A stretch of DNA of 18,803 bases, taken from VAXT01 sp964591295 (lineage in GTDB: Bacteria; Actinomycetota; Thermoleophilia; Gaiellales; Gaiellaceae). Below are positions 7,955-15,297 of this stretch, piece by piece; the stretch's first letter is position 1, and each line of letters opens with the position of its first letter. Below the pieces are notes generated by a model that saw only the letters and a list, made by a program, of their open reading frames with translations, was not told where the DNA came from and did not search any database. The position numbers were made by a program, and so were the translations under genes. The stretch is taken from NCBI GenBank assembly GCA_964591295.1, contig CAZQAG010000045.1, positions 1 to 18,803 of the forward strand. Reading direction: 5' to 3'.

Positions 7955-9757
7955 GTGGGGGTCAGAAGCGTAAACAGCGCTCGAGAGGCGATTGGCAGCC
8001 TACGAAGCCGTCCGCGGACCCGTCTCTTGCCGAACGCAGCTCTCGGAACCGGGCTCGCGGTCGGAGCGGGGGCGCTCCTGCGCTACGGCGTCTCGGGCTA
8101 CGGCCGGGGAATGCTCCTGCTGTGGCTGGCCGCTCTCGCGTTGCTGAGCCTGTTCTTCTGGTCGAGATCCAGATTAGTGCCTCGGATCGCTCGACTCGAC
8201 CTCGTGATATCCGGTGGGCTGGCTCTCCTCTTCTCGCCGCTGTACCTCCTGGCGCTCTTCAGGTGGCCCGTGCAGGTGGACTCGGACGAGGTGGTGATCA
8301 CGTCTGTGATCAAGGAGTACGGCGCGGCCTCCGGTGTCGACCCGTTCGGGGTCAGCAACTATCTCGCGCGCCCGTCGGGTCTCTTCGTGCTCTGGGGGAA
8401 CCTGGGCGAGCTCATGGGCGGCGTCGACCTCTACAACGTGCGAGTGCTGCACGGCCTCTTCGGCCTGCTCACGATCGTCGCGGCGTACGCGCTGCTTCGC
8501 CTCTTGCTCCCACGCGGCTGGGCGGTCTTTGCCACGGCGCTCGTCGGCATCAACCACGCGTTCTGGATGATCAGCCGGATGGCGATCCACGACAACACGG
8601 CCGTTCTCGTCGAGGTCGTCGCGCTCGCGCTGCTTCTCTGGGGGCTGCGAAATGACCATGAGCTGGCGACATTTGCCGGCGGATTCGTGGCCGCGCTCGG
8701 TCTGTACGTCTACATGCCGGGCCGAGCGGTCTTTCCGCTCTGGGTGCTGTTCCTGGTTCTCTGCGCCTTCCTCCTGCGGGACCGGTTCCCGCTGCGGCAA
8801 CTCGTGCGGCTGGGGGCGATCGCGGTGGCGGGGTTCGTCCTGATGGCAGGCCCGCTCCTGATCGCCGAGTCGAAGGTCCCAGCCACCGACAATCCACAGA
8901 GCGACGTCCTGTTGATCCACGCGGAGGCACGAGAGTTCCAGAGGGGATGGGTCTCCGCGGACAGCGTTTGGGAGGGCTACAAGACGAACGTCTCTCACGG
9001 CCTCGGAGCTTTCAACAACAACGAGCCCGACAACTCCTGGATCTACGAGAACTCTGGCCATAGCTTCGTCGACCCGCTGACCGGGATCCTGCTCTGGCTC
9101 GGGGTCGGAGTCGTGACGGTCGGCCTCGTGCGGCAACGGCGAAAAGATCTCGCTTCGCTGCTCGCCCTGAGCAGCTTCGTCGTCCTCTGGCTCTCGTTTG
9201 CATTCCTGGTCAACAAGGCGCCTGCGTACACCAGGATGCTGATCATCCTCCCCTTCGTCGCCTACCTGGTCGCGGAAGGTGCTCGCTGGCTGGCCGGCAG
9301 GTGGCGCACGGTCCGCTTCGGTTCTGCTCTGGTGACGGCCGGGCTCCTGTCCGCGATTGTCGCTTGGAACGCCGTGATCGCCTGGGACTTCATCCAGGAA
9401 GGGCGCAAGCACGGAGAGCCGATCGGGAGTACGGCGCGCTACGTGGACGCCCATCGAGACGTCCCAGGTCAGCGCTTCTACTTCGTCAACCAGGACACCA
9501 GCGAGATTTTCAGGTACTACGTCTGGGGCGAGACCGACTACCGAATTGCGCTGTTCGTCCGCGATCGCTCTCAGTTAGGCGGCACGATCGACCCGGCGAG
9601 CCTTTCGGCTTTCGACGCGACACCGCCGTTCGCGCTCTTCATGAGGCGCGGCGCATGGAGGCTCGGGGAGGTCGATCTCGCCGACAGGTATCCGCAGGGC
9701 CGCCTGCGCAACGTCACGCCGGACGGCACGCGCGTCGTCCTCGAGGTCCCCGGCTAG
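7955..9757 (+). CDS. GT-C fold (PMT/ArnT-like) membrane glycosyltransferase, copy 2
   Basis: A 600-residue paralogue of the preceding gene, collinear throughout. The acidic pair is Asp111-Glu112 in DSDEVV, the next conserved block is SRMAIHDNTAVLVE, and YVYMPGRAVFPLW follows. The N-terminal 100 residues and the blocks WIYENSGHSFVDPLTG, AFLVNKAPAYTRM and DRYPQGRLRNV match copy 1 closely; the loop after the acidic pair and the C-terminal soluble part diverge, which could mean different acceptors or sugars. The stop codon shares the bases CTAG with the stop of the convergent cytochrome gene. The role is the same as for copy 1 by family; specificity cannot be read from the sequence. Confidence 0.86.
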   Translation: MGVRSVNSAREAIGSLRSRPRTRLLPNAALGTGLAVGAGALLRYGVSGYGRGMLLLWLAALALLSLFFWSRSRLVPRIARLDLVISGGLALLFSPLYLLALFRWPVQVDSDEVVITSVIKEYGAASGVDPFGVSNYLARPSGLFVLWGNLGELMGGVDLYNVRVLHGLFGLLTIVAAYALLRLLLPRGWAVFATALVGINHAFWMISRMAIHDNTAVLVEVVALALLLWGLRNDHELATFAGGFVAALGLYVYMPGRAVFPLWVLFLVLCAFLLRDRFPLRQLVRLGAIAVAGFVLMAGPLLIAESKVPATDNPQSDVLLIHAEAREFQRGWVSADSVWEGYKTNVSHGLGAFNNNEPDNSWIYENSGHSFVDPLTGILLWLGVGVVTVGLVRQRRKDLASLLALSSFVVLWLSFAFLVNKAPAYTRMLIILPFVAYLVAEGARWLAGRWRTVRFGSALVTAGLLSAIVAWNAVIAWDFIQEGRKHGEPIGSTARYVDAHRDVPGQRFYFVNQDTSEIFRYYVWGETDYRIALFVRDRSQLGGTIDPASLSAFDATPPFALFMRRGAWRLGEVDLADRYPQGRLRNVTPDGTRVVLEVPG

Positions 9758-11145
9758 AACCGGGCGCCGGCGCCGTCGAGACAGTCCTGGAGATCGCGGC
9801 CCTTCGCGAACTCCTCGCAGGCGGCGGTCTTACCGGGGATGTCCGCATGCTGTGTCCCGAGAATCGAGCCGACCCCGAAGAAGCAGCGTGACCGGAACCG
9901 CTTCTGCACGGCCTCGCAGAGCTCCTTTGCCCCGAAGTCCCGGGAGTTGTTGTTCAGGATGTCGCGTACCGCGCCGTACAGGCACGACTCCTCTCCGCTT
10001 CCCGCGTTGGCGCAGAGCTCGCGGATTCGATCGGGGTTCTGCACGGCATTCCCCGAGACGTCGCGTCCGTAGGACTCGAAGCACGTCTCCACCCATGCGG
10101 GCTCGCTCTTGCGGCACCAGTCCGCCGTCTTCACCCAGTCGCCCCCGACGTTCGGGAGGATGTGGGAGGTCACCAGCAGGTAGCAGTAGAGCTTGTCGCG
10201 CCGCTGGACGAGCTTGGTGTTGCAGGGGTAGAGCAGTTTCTTGTTGCTCAACCACGTCGTGCGCAGGCCGAACGACGAGCTCTGGTTCTCCATGAAGACG
10301 CCGCCGCTGCAGGCGACCTTGTCGAACTCGGTGTTCAGCTGGTGGCAGTAGTCCAGGGCCTTCGGCAGGTCCAGGCTCGTGTACAGCATCAACCCGTGAC
10401 CGAGGCCGTGGTCGCACTGGTAGTAGTTGAACGCGTTCGACTTGATCTCCTCGTCCTCGCACGCCGTCGATGCGACGCCCGCGACCTCTTCGGCCTTGAC
10501 GCCGGCGAGCTTCCATTGCAGCAGGCCGTGGTAGTAGCCGGAGCCGCACGTGCCGTTGCCGTCGACGAACGCCTTGCCGACGTCGCCTTCGTACTTGAGG
10601 AGGCCGCCCGCTCCGATCTTGTGCGAGATGGGGTGGCAGTGTCCCTGGACGAGTGGGTTGGTACTCGAGAGCGCCGCGAGTTGGTCGAGCGCCTCCTTCG
10701 GGCCCTCGTCGTAGGCCAGGTTGCCGAACGCCTGCTCGAAGCAGCCGCCGTCCTGGCAGTCCTCGACCTTCTTGTCGTCTGGCTCGAAGGAGATCTTCCC
10801 CGCCTTTCCCGTGCCGGCGGAGGTCGCGACGAAGGCCGCGACCTGCTTGATCTCCTCGTCGCTCAGCTTGTCGGCGAACGCGGGCATTCCGTTGCCCCCG
10901 TTTCGCACCTGCTGCTCGACCCGCTGCTGGTTGGGCTGCAGCTCGTCGAGGCTCGGTCCCACGGTGCCGGTCGCGCCGGCGGTCGCCATCGTGTGGCAGT
11001 TGCCGCACCCGGCATCGGCGAAGATCTTGGCGCCCGCCGATCCGCCGCCCTCGCCATCGCTGTCGGAGCTCTTGCCGCCGCCGCAGCCGGAAGTGGCCAG
11101 CGCGAGGAAGGTGAGCGCGAGGACGATCGGCGCGAGGCGATGCAT
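9754..11145 (-). CDS. c-type cytochrome lipoprotein with a cysteine-rich repeat domain, copy 2
   Basis: 463 residues from the ATG at 11145. A hydrophobic signal ends at SGC (Cys21), a slightly non-standard lipobox, followed by a Gly/Ser/Asp linker. The cytochrome c domain has CGNCH (47-51) and likely axial Met87 in GMPAF. The tail keeps all 18 cysteines of copy 1 in register, at 130, 135, 170, 200, 229, 244, 267, 279, 308, 321, 344, 355, 378, 388, 410, 421, 443 and 455. His171, His175, His206, His246 and His250 are kept too. GGVFMEN and YPCN are also shared. Expected location is outside the membrane, lipid-anchored. An in-frame TTG at 11163 is an alternative start. The gene converges on GT-C copy 2 and diverges from the broken glycosyltransferase. 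Confidence 0.88.
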   Translation of the reverse strand: MHRLAPIVLALTFLALATSGCGGGKSSDSDGEGGGSAGAKIFADAGCGNCHTMATAGATGTVGPSLDELQPNQQRVEQQVRNGGNGMPAFADKLSDEEIKQVAAFVATSAGTGKAGKISFEPDDKKVEDCQDGGCFEQAFGNLAYDEGPKEALDQLAALSSTNPLVQGHCHPISHKIGAGGLLKYEGDVGKAFVDGNGTCGSGYYHGLLQWKLAGVKAEEVAGVASTACEDEEIKSNAFNYYQCDHGLGHGLMLYTSLDLPKALDYCHQLNTEFDKVACSGGVFMENQSSSFGLRTTWLSNKKLLYPCNTKLVQRRDKLYCYLLVTSHILPNVGGDWVKTADWCRKSEPAWVETCFESYGRDVSGNAVQNPDRIRELCANAGSGEESCLYGAVRDILNNNSRDFGAKELCEAVQKRFRSRCFFGVGSILGTQHADIPGKTAACEEFAKGRDLQDCLDGAGARF

Positions 11146-11234
11146 GCAAACATTGAAGCGCAAAGCCCCGCCGGAGCGAAGCGGTTACCGACTCTCTGGG
11201 AGGTTTGACGGCCCGCAGCTTCAATATGAGCTGC
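11146..11234. promoter_or_regulatory. Divergent promoter region with GCTTCAATRT on both strands
   Basis: On the plus strand GCTTCAATAT ends at 11227, seven bases before the ATG at 11235, the spacing of a leaderless start with CAATAT as -10. On the minus strand GCTTCAATGT ends at 11150, only four bases before the ATG at 11145, so the leaderless reading fails there. A GGGAGG at 11198-11203 is too far from 11235 to act as its ribosome binding site and too close to the TTG at 11205. Confidence 0.4.
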
Positions 11235-12159
11235 ATGGACCGCGAGAAACCCCCCGAGTATTCGCTCGTCGTCCCGGTCTACAACGAAGAAGAGACGCTC
11301 CCCGAGTTGCTGCGCCGGCTCGCCCTCCTGCTCGAGAAAATGGACGGCGAGTGCGAGGTCATCCTCGTGGACGACGGCAGCAGCGACCGCGGCTACGAGC
11401 TCATGGCGGCGACGCGCGAGACGGATCCTCGCTTCAAGCTGCTCCGCCTGTCACGGAACTTCGGGCATCAGATCGCCGTCACAGCGGGTCTCGACGCAGC
11501 CTCGGGCAACGCCATGATCGTCATGGACGCGGACCTCCAGGACCCGCCCGAGGTCGCGCTCGACCTGGCGGCGCGCTGGCGCGAAGGATTCGACGTCGTC
11601 TACGCCATTCGCGAGGAGCGGCGCGGTGAGAGCCCCTTCAAGCGGGCGACCGCGAAGCTGTTCTACAGGACGTTTCGGCGATTTCAGGCTCGTCGACCGG
11701 CGCGCGCTCGACGCGTTCAAGTCGATGCGCGAGTCGAACCGTTACGTGCGCGGCATGTTCAGCTGGATCGGATTTCGGCAGACAGGCGTCCCCTTCCGCC
11801 GCGAGGAGCGCTTCGCCGGGGAAACGAAGTACCCGCTCGGCAAGATGGTGAAGTTCGCCACTGACGGGATCGCGAGCTTTTCCGCGGCCCCGCTCCGACT
11901 GGCCCTGAAGCTCGGGTTCGCGGTCGCCGGCCTCGCGTTCCTGATGGGAGCGGTGTTCCTGGTCTCCAAGATCCTCGGGTTTTACTCCGTGCCGGGTCTC
12001 GCGTCGATCGCCGTCTTCGTGGCGTTCCTCGGCGGTATCCAGCTGTTTCTACTCGGGATCGCCGGCGAGTACATCGCGCGGATCCACGACGAGGTCAAGG
12101 GGCGACCCCTCTATCTCGTCAGAGACGCGCAAGGGCTCGAGCCGCCACGAGTACGATAG
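11235..12159 (+). pseudogene. GtrB/DPM1-like family 2 glycosyltransferase broken by a short deletion
   Basis: The first part reads MDREKPPEYSLVVPVYNEEE, then VDDGSSDRGYEL, RNFGHQIAVTAGLD and the metal-binding DADLQDPPE, and runs in frame to FYRT at about 11672. The second part resumes in another frame with GDFRLVDRRALDAF near 11677, then RFAGETKYPLGK, two membrane helices and EYIARIHDEVKGRPLYLVRD. The intact paralogue at 14224-15231 has 14 residues between FYR and GDFRLV, where only seven bases remain here. About 35 bases are therefore missing, which shifts the frame. Intact enzymes make polyprenyl-phosphate-linked sugars at the inner membrane face. The truncated product keeps the catalytic half without the membrane anchor. 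A genuine mutation or an assembly error would look the same. Confidence 0.82.
12152..12157 (+). promoter_or_regulatory. Candidate -10 box of a leaderless sufS promoter
   Basis: TACGAT fits TAnnnT and lies six bases before the GTG of sufS at 12164, inside the last codons of the broken glycosyltransferase gene. No ribosome binding site precedes the GTG. This would give sufS its own transcript. Confidence 0.5.
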
Positions 12160-12163
12160 GCAC

Positions 12164-13408
12164 GTGGCCGTGACGAGCCCGCCGAAGCTCGATGCGCGAA
12201 AGCTTCGCGCCGACTTTCCGATCTTCGAGCAGCAGATCCACGGGAAGCCGCTCGCCTACCTCGACTCGGCAGCGACGGCTCAGAAGCCCCGCCAGGTGCT
12301 CGATGCCCTGCGTCACTTCTACGAGACCTCCTACGCCAACGTCCACCGAGGCGTCTACGAGCTCTCCGAGCGGGCGACTGCGGCGTACGAAGGAGCCCGG
12401 CAGACTCTGGGGGAGTTCGTCAACGCGCCCTCCCCGAAGGAGGTCATCTTCACGCGCAACGCGACCGAGAGCCTGAACCTCGTCGCCTACGCGTGGGGCC
12501 TCCACAACCTCGGGCCGGGCGACATCGTGGTCGTGACCGAGCTCGAGCATCATTCGAACTTCGTTCCCTGGCAGTACATCGCGAAGCGGGCCGGCGCCGA
12601 GTTCCGGATGATCACGCTCGACGACAACGGCGAGCTCGATCTCGGCGATCTCGACAGCATCGGAGCCGGCGGCACGGTCCGGGTCGTCGCGGCGAACCTC
12701 GTCTCGAACTCGCTCGGTACCGTGAATCCCGTCGAGCGGCTGGCCGGCTGGGCGCACGAACAGGGCGCGATCATGGTCGTCGACGCGGCCCAGGCCGCAC
12801 CGCACCGAGCGCTCGACGTACAGGCGCTCGGCTGCGACTTCCTGGCCTTCTCCTCGCACAAGCTGTGCGGGCCGACGAGCGTCGGTGCGCTCTGGGGGAA
12901 GAAGGACCTGCTCGACGCGATGGAGCCGTTCAACCTCGGCGGGCACATGATCCGGGCCGTGGGCGCCGAGTCGACGACTTGGGGCGAGGTGCCTGCGAAG
13001 TTCGAAGCGGGAACGCAGCCGATCGCCGAGGCAGTGGGCTTCGGCGCGGCCGTCGAGTACATCTCGGCGGCGGGGCTCGAGGCGATCGAGCAGCACGAGC
13101 ACGAGCTCGTCACCTACGCGCTCGAACGGCTCGCCGATATCCCGGAGCTCAAGCTCTACGGCCCGCCACCCGAGCGTCGCGCGGGCATCGTCTCCTTCAA
13201 CCTCGGCGGCATTCACCCGCACGACGTCGCGCAGGTGCTCGACCTGGAGGGGGTGGCGATCCGCGCCGGGCATCACTGCTGTCAGCCGCTGATGCAAAAG
13301 CTCGGTGTCGCGGCCACGAATCGGGCCAGCTTCTACCTCTACACGCTGCCCGAAGAGGTCGATCGGCTCGTGGACGGCCTGCACAAGGCCCGCAAGGTCT
13401 TCGCTTAG
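12164..13408 (+). CDS. sufS: SufS group II cysteine desulfurase
   Basis: 414 residues, a full-length PLP-dependent class V aminotransferase fold. Visible family marks are YLDSAATAQKP (32-42), NVHRGVY (59-65), ELEHHSN (126-132), VVDAAQAAPH (205-214, Asp207 and Gln210 to the cofactor), the PLP lysine Lys233 in SSHKLCGP, and the persulphide cysteine Cys372 in RAGHHCCQPLM. The GTG start is used without a visible ribosome binding site, after TACGAT. SufS strips sulphur from cysteine and passes it to SufU, encoded 1.9 kb downstream, and on to the SufB scaffold. The extra Cys373 next to the catalytic Cys, where Ala is usual in RAGHHCAQP, is a small oddity. Confidence 0.96.
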   Translation: MAVTSPPKLDARKLRADFPIFEQQIHGKPLAYLDSAATAQKPRQVLDALRHFYETSYANVHRGVYELSERATAAYEGARQTLGEFVNAPSPKEVIFTRNATESLNLVAYAWGLHNLGPGDIVVVTELEHHSNFVPWQYIAKRAGAEFRMITLDDNGELDLGDLDSIGAGGTVRVVAANLVSNSLGTVNPVERLAGWAHEQGAIMVVDAAQAAPHRALDVQALGCDFLAFSSHKLCGPTSVGALWGKKDLLDAMEPFNLGGHMIRAVGAESTTWGEVPAKFEAGTQPIAEAVGFGAAVEYISAAGLEAIEQHEHELVTYALERLADIPELKLYGPPPERRAGIVSFNLGGIHPHDVAQVLDLEGVAIRAGHHCCQPLMQKLGVAATNRASFYLYTLPEEVDRLVDGLHKARKVFA

Positions 13409-13439
13409 GCGCCGCTTGCGGTTTCGTCGGCGAGCGCGA

Positions 13440-14192
13440 TCAGGCGCTCTTGGTGCCGCAAAGGGCCCAGTAGCTGAGTCCCGGGAGAGAAAGGCCTCGC
13501 GCGCTGAGCAGGAGCGACAGCTTCGCGTCTGTGATGAGCGCTCGCGTGACGGCCTTCGTCGTCGCGGTACCGGCCCGCCAGCCACCGATCCCGCTGGACG
13601 GCGACTTGACCGGCCGAACCCGCTCCATGAGGGCTTGTCCAAGACGGACGGGGAGCAGCGAATGAAACAGGCCGCCTTCGGCGAGCACGACGAGCCCTGA
13701 CCCCTCGAGGAGCCGTCGAGCCTCGCCAGGCGAATAGCGTCGGAAGTGGCGGAGCGTTTTGTCGTGTGAGGAGAACAGGGCCTGATAGGCCGGAACCGAG
13801 ACCAGAACTACCGCATCCTCTGCGAGCAAATCGTCCGCGATCGTGCCTATGAACGCGGCATCGTCTTCAACATGCTCGATGACGTCCAGCATGAGCACCC
13901 GATCGAAGCGTCTGGACGGTCGGTCGGCAACGAGGCTGATGTCCTCGCCCGCCTTCTTGGAGGCGAGATCCGCCGGCGAGTAATTGATGTCCCAACAAGT
14001 CAGGTTCGCCGTTGACGGCAGGAGCCGTCGTAGCTGTCTAGCGAACCAGGCATCGCCTGCGCCGACGTCGAGCCAGTCCTGACCAGACTCGAGCAAACCG
14101 CGCCGACGAAGGAATCTCAGGAAGAACTCGGCTCTCGCAACCTCCCATGGGTGCCTCTTCGCAAACGTGCTCGTCTGCTCGACAAGGTCCAC
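13440..14192 (-). CDS. Class I SAM-dependent methyltransferase
   Basis: About 250 residues. The SAM-binding loop is DVGAGDAWFA (42-51), an acidic residue follows strand 2 (CWDIN, 66-70), and LDVIEHVED (102-110) is the usual motif after strand 4. HFRRYSPGEARRLL (149-162) is typical of methyltransferases found beside sugar and lipid-carrier genes. The substrate is unknown; location next to a GtrB-like gene suggests a glycan or polyprenyl-linked intermediate, which is inference. The start is uncertain. GTG 14192 follows CATACT by six bases and matches my expectation for the family N-terminus (DLVEQ...RHPWE); ATG 14258 would overlap the upstream glycosyltransferase by 35 bases. It converges on sufS with 31 bases between, where I see no clear terminator. 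Confidence 0.85.
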   Translation of the reverse strand: MDLVEQTSTFAKRHPWEVARAEFFLRFLRRRGLLESGQDWLDVGAGDAWFARQLRRLLPSTANLTCWDINYSPADLASKKAGEDISLVADRPSRRFDRVLMLDVIEHVEDDAAFIGTIADDLLAEDAVVLVSVPAYQALFSSHDKTLRHFRRYSPGEARRLLEGSGLVVLAEGGLFHSLLPVRLGQALMERVRPVKSPSSGIGGWRAGTATTKAVTRALITDAKLSLLLSARGLSLPGLSYWALCGTKSA

Positions 14193-14223
14193 GACCACAG
14201 TATGAACCGCCGATTCAGGGAGC

Positions 14224-15231
14224 TCATCTCGCCGTGTGGCGAGGCTTTCGCGGTGCATCGAGGGGCCCGGGCACGTCCGCGAGCCCGTGTGCATCCCGCA
14301 CGAGGTAGAGCGGACGATTCTTCACCTCGTCGTGGATCCGGGCGATGTACTCGCCCATCAGTCCGAGAACGAGCAGCTGCATCCCACCGAGGAAGGCGAC
14401 GAATACTGCGACCGAGGCAAGACCGGGGATGGAATAGAGACCGGCGAACTTGAAGATCAAAGCCACGGTTCCGAGGAAAAAGGAAAAACCGGCGAAGAGA
14501 AACCCCAGGTTCAAGGCAAGCCGAAGTGGAGCAGCCGAAAAGCTCACGACTCCGTCGGTAGCGATCTTCAGCAACTTCGTCAGGGGGTACTTCGTGTCGC
14601 CCGCGAAGCGCTCGTCTCGCTGGAAGCGGACGCCCACCTGGCTGAAGCCGATCCAGCCCCACATTCCTCGGACGTAGCGGTTCGTCTCGCGCATGGCCTT
14701 GAATGCCTCAAGCGCCCGTCTGTCGACGAGACGAAAGTCGCCGACGTCGAGAGGTACGTCGATGTCGGCAATTCGGTGAAAGAGACGGTAGAAGGCCGTT
14801 GACGTGACTCGCTTGAAACGTGTTTCTCCCGGGCGCTCTTCGCGGATGCCGTAGATCACGTCGAATCCTTCGCGCCAGCGGGCCGACATCTCCAGAACGA
14901 CCTCCGGCGGGTCCTGAAGATCAGCGTCCATGATGATGATGGCGTTGCCGGCTGCGACATCCAGGCCGGCCGTGGTTGCGATCTCATGCCCGAAGTTCCG
15001 CGAGAAGCGGAGAATCTTGAAGCGCGAATCGCGCTCCCGTTCCGCAAGCATCAGCTCGTAGCCGCCGTCGCTGCTTCCGTCGTCGACGAGGATCACCTCG
15101 GCGGGGCCATCCAGGCGCTCGAGCAGCTCCACGAGCCGGCGGGCCAGCTCCGGAATCGTCTCCTCCTCGTTGTAGACGGGGATGACGATCGAGTACTCCG
15201 GCCGATCGGTGTCGTGGCTCATTTCAGTCAT
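14224..15231 (-). CDS. GtrB/DPM1-like family 2 glycosyltransferase, intact copy
   Basis: 335 residues. The GT-A domain shows IVIPVYNEEE (15-24), VDDGSSDGG (49-57), FSRNFGHE (76-83), MDADLQDPPE with the DxD pair (101-110), DVGDFRLVDRRA (162-173) and RFAGDTKYPL (208-217). Two membrane helices follow (about 236-262 and 268-296), then EYIARIHDEVKNRPLYLV. This is the layout of polyprenyl-phosphate sugar synthases of the GtrB/DPM1 group, which load a nucleotide-sugar onto the lipid carrier on the cytoplasmic side. A GT-C enzyme, such as the two encoded at 6068-9757, would then use the product. The ATG at 15222 is an alternative start that aligns better with the broken paralogue. It is followed after 31 bases by the methyltransferase and probably co-transcribed. 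Confidence 0.9.
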   Translation of the reverse strand: MTEMSHDTDRPEYSIVIPVYNEEETIPELARRLVELLERLDGPAEVILVDDGSSDGGYELMLAERERDSRFKILRFSRNFGHEIATTAGLDVAAGNAIIIMDADLQDPPEVVLEMSARWREGFDVIYGIREERPGETRFKRVTSTAFYRLFHRIADIDVPLDVGDFRLVDRRALEAFKAMRETNRYVRGMWGWIGFSQVGVRFQRDERFAGDTKYPLTKLLKIATDGVVSFSAAPLRLALNLGFLFAGFSFFLGTVALIFKFAGLYSIPGLASVAVFVAFLGGMQLLVLGLMGEYIARIHDEVKNRPLYLVRDAHGLADVPGPLDAPRKPRHTAR

Positions 15232-15284
15232 TCAAGCTCGCTCCGGCTCCCGCGGAGCGAGGGTCGATGATAAGCCTCAGCGGG

Positions 15285-15290
15285 TACCCT
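15285..15290 (+). promoter_or_regulatory. Candidate -10 box of a leaderless sufU promoter
   Basis: TACCCT lies seven bases before the GTG of sufU at 15298, with no ribosome binding site between. It is the same hexamer as before the two GT-C genes. The 66-base gap (15232-15297) separates the divergent glycosyltransferase and sufU starts. Confidence 0.5.
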
Positions 15291-15297
15291 CAGTGCT

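Noticed and set aside
8174..9454. 426-codon minus-strand reading frame opposite GT-C copy 2
   Set aside because: Hydrophilic, His/Arg/Glu-rich composition mirrors the membrane-protein codons on the other strand; no motif or start signal.
12119..13642. 507-codon minus-strand reading frame opposite sufS
   Set aside because: It is the antisense of SufS and has low-complexity Arg-rich composition, with no domain recognised.
11235..15231. Insertion sequence or transposase as the cause of the duplications
   Set aside because: No transposase frame, terminal inverted repeats or target duplication could be found around the duplicated genes.
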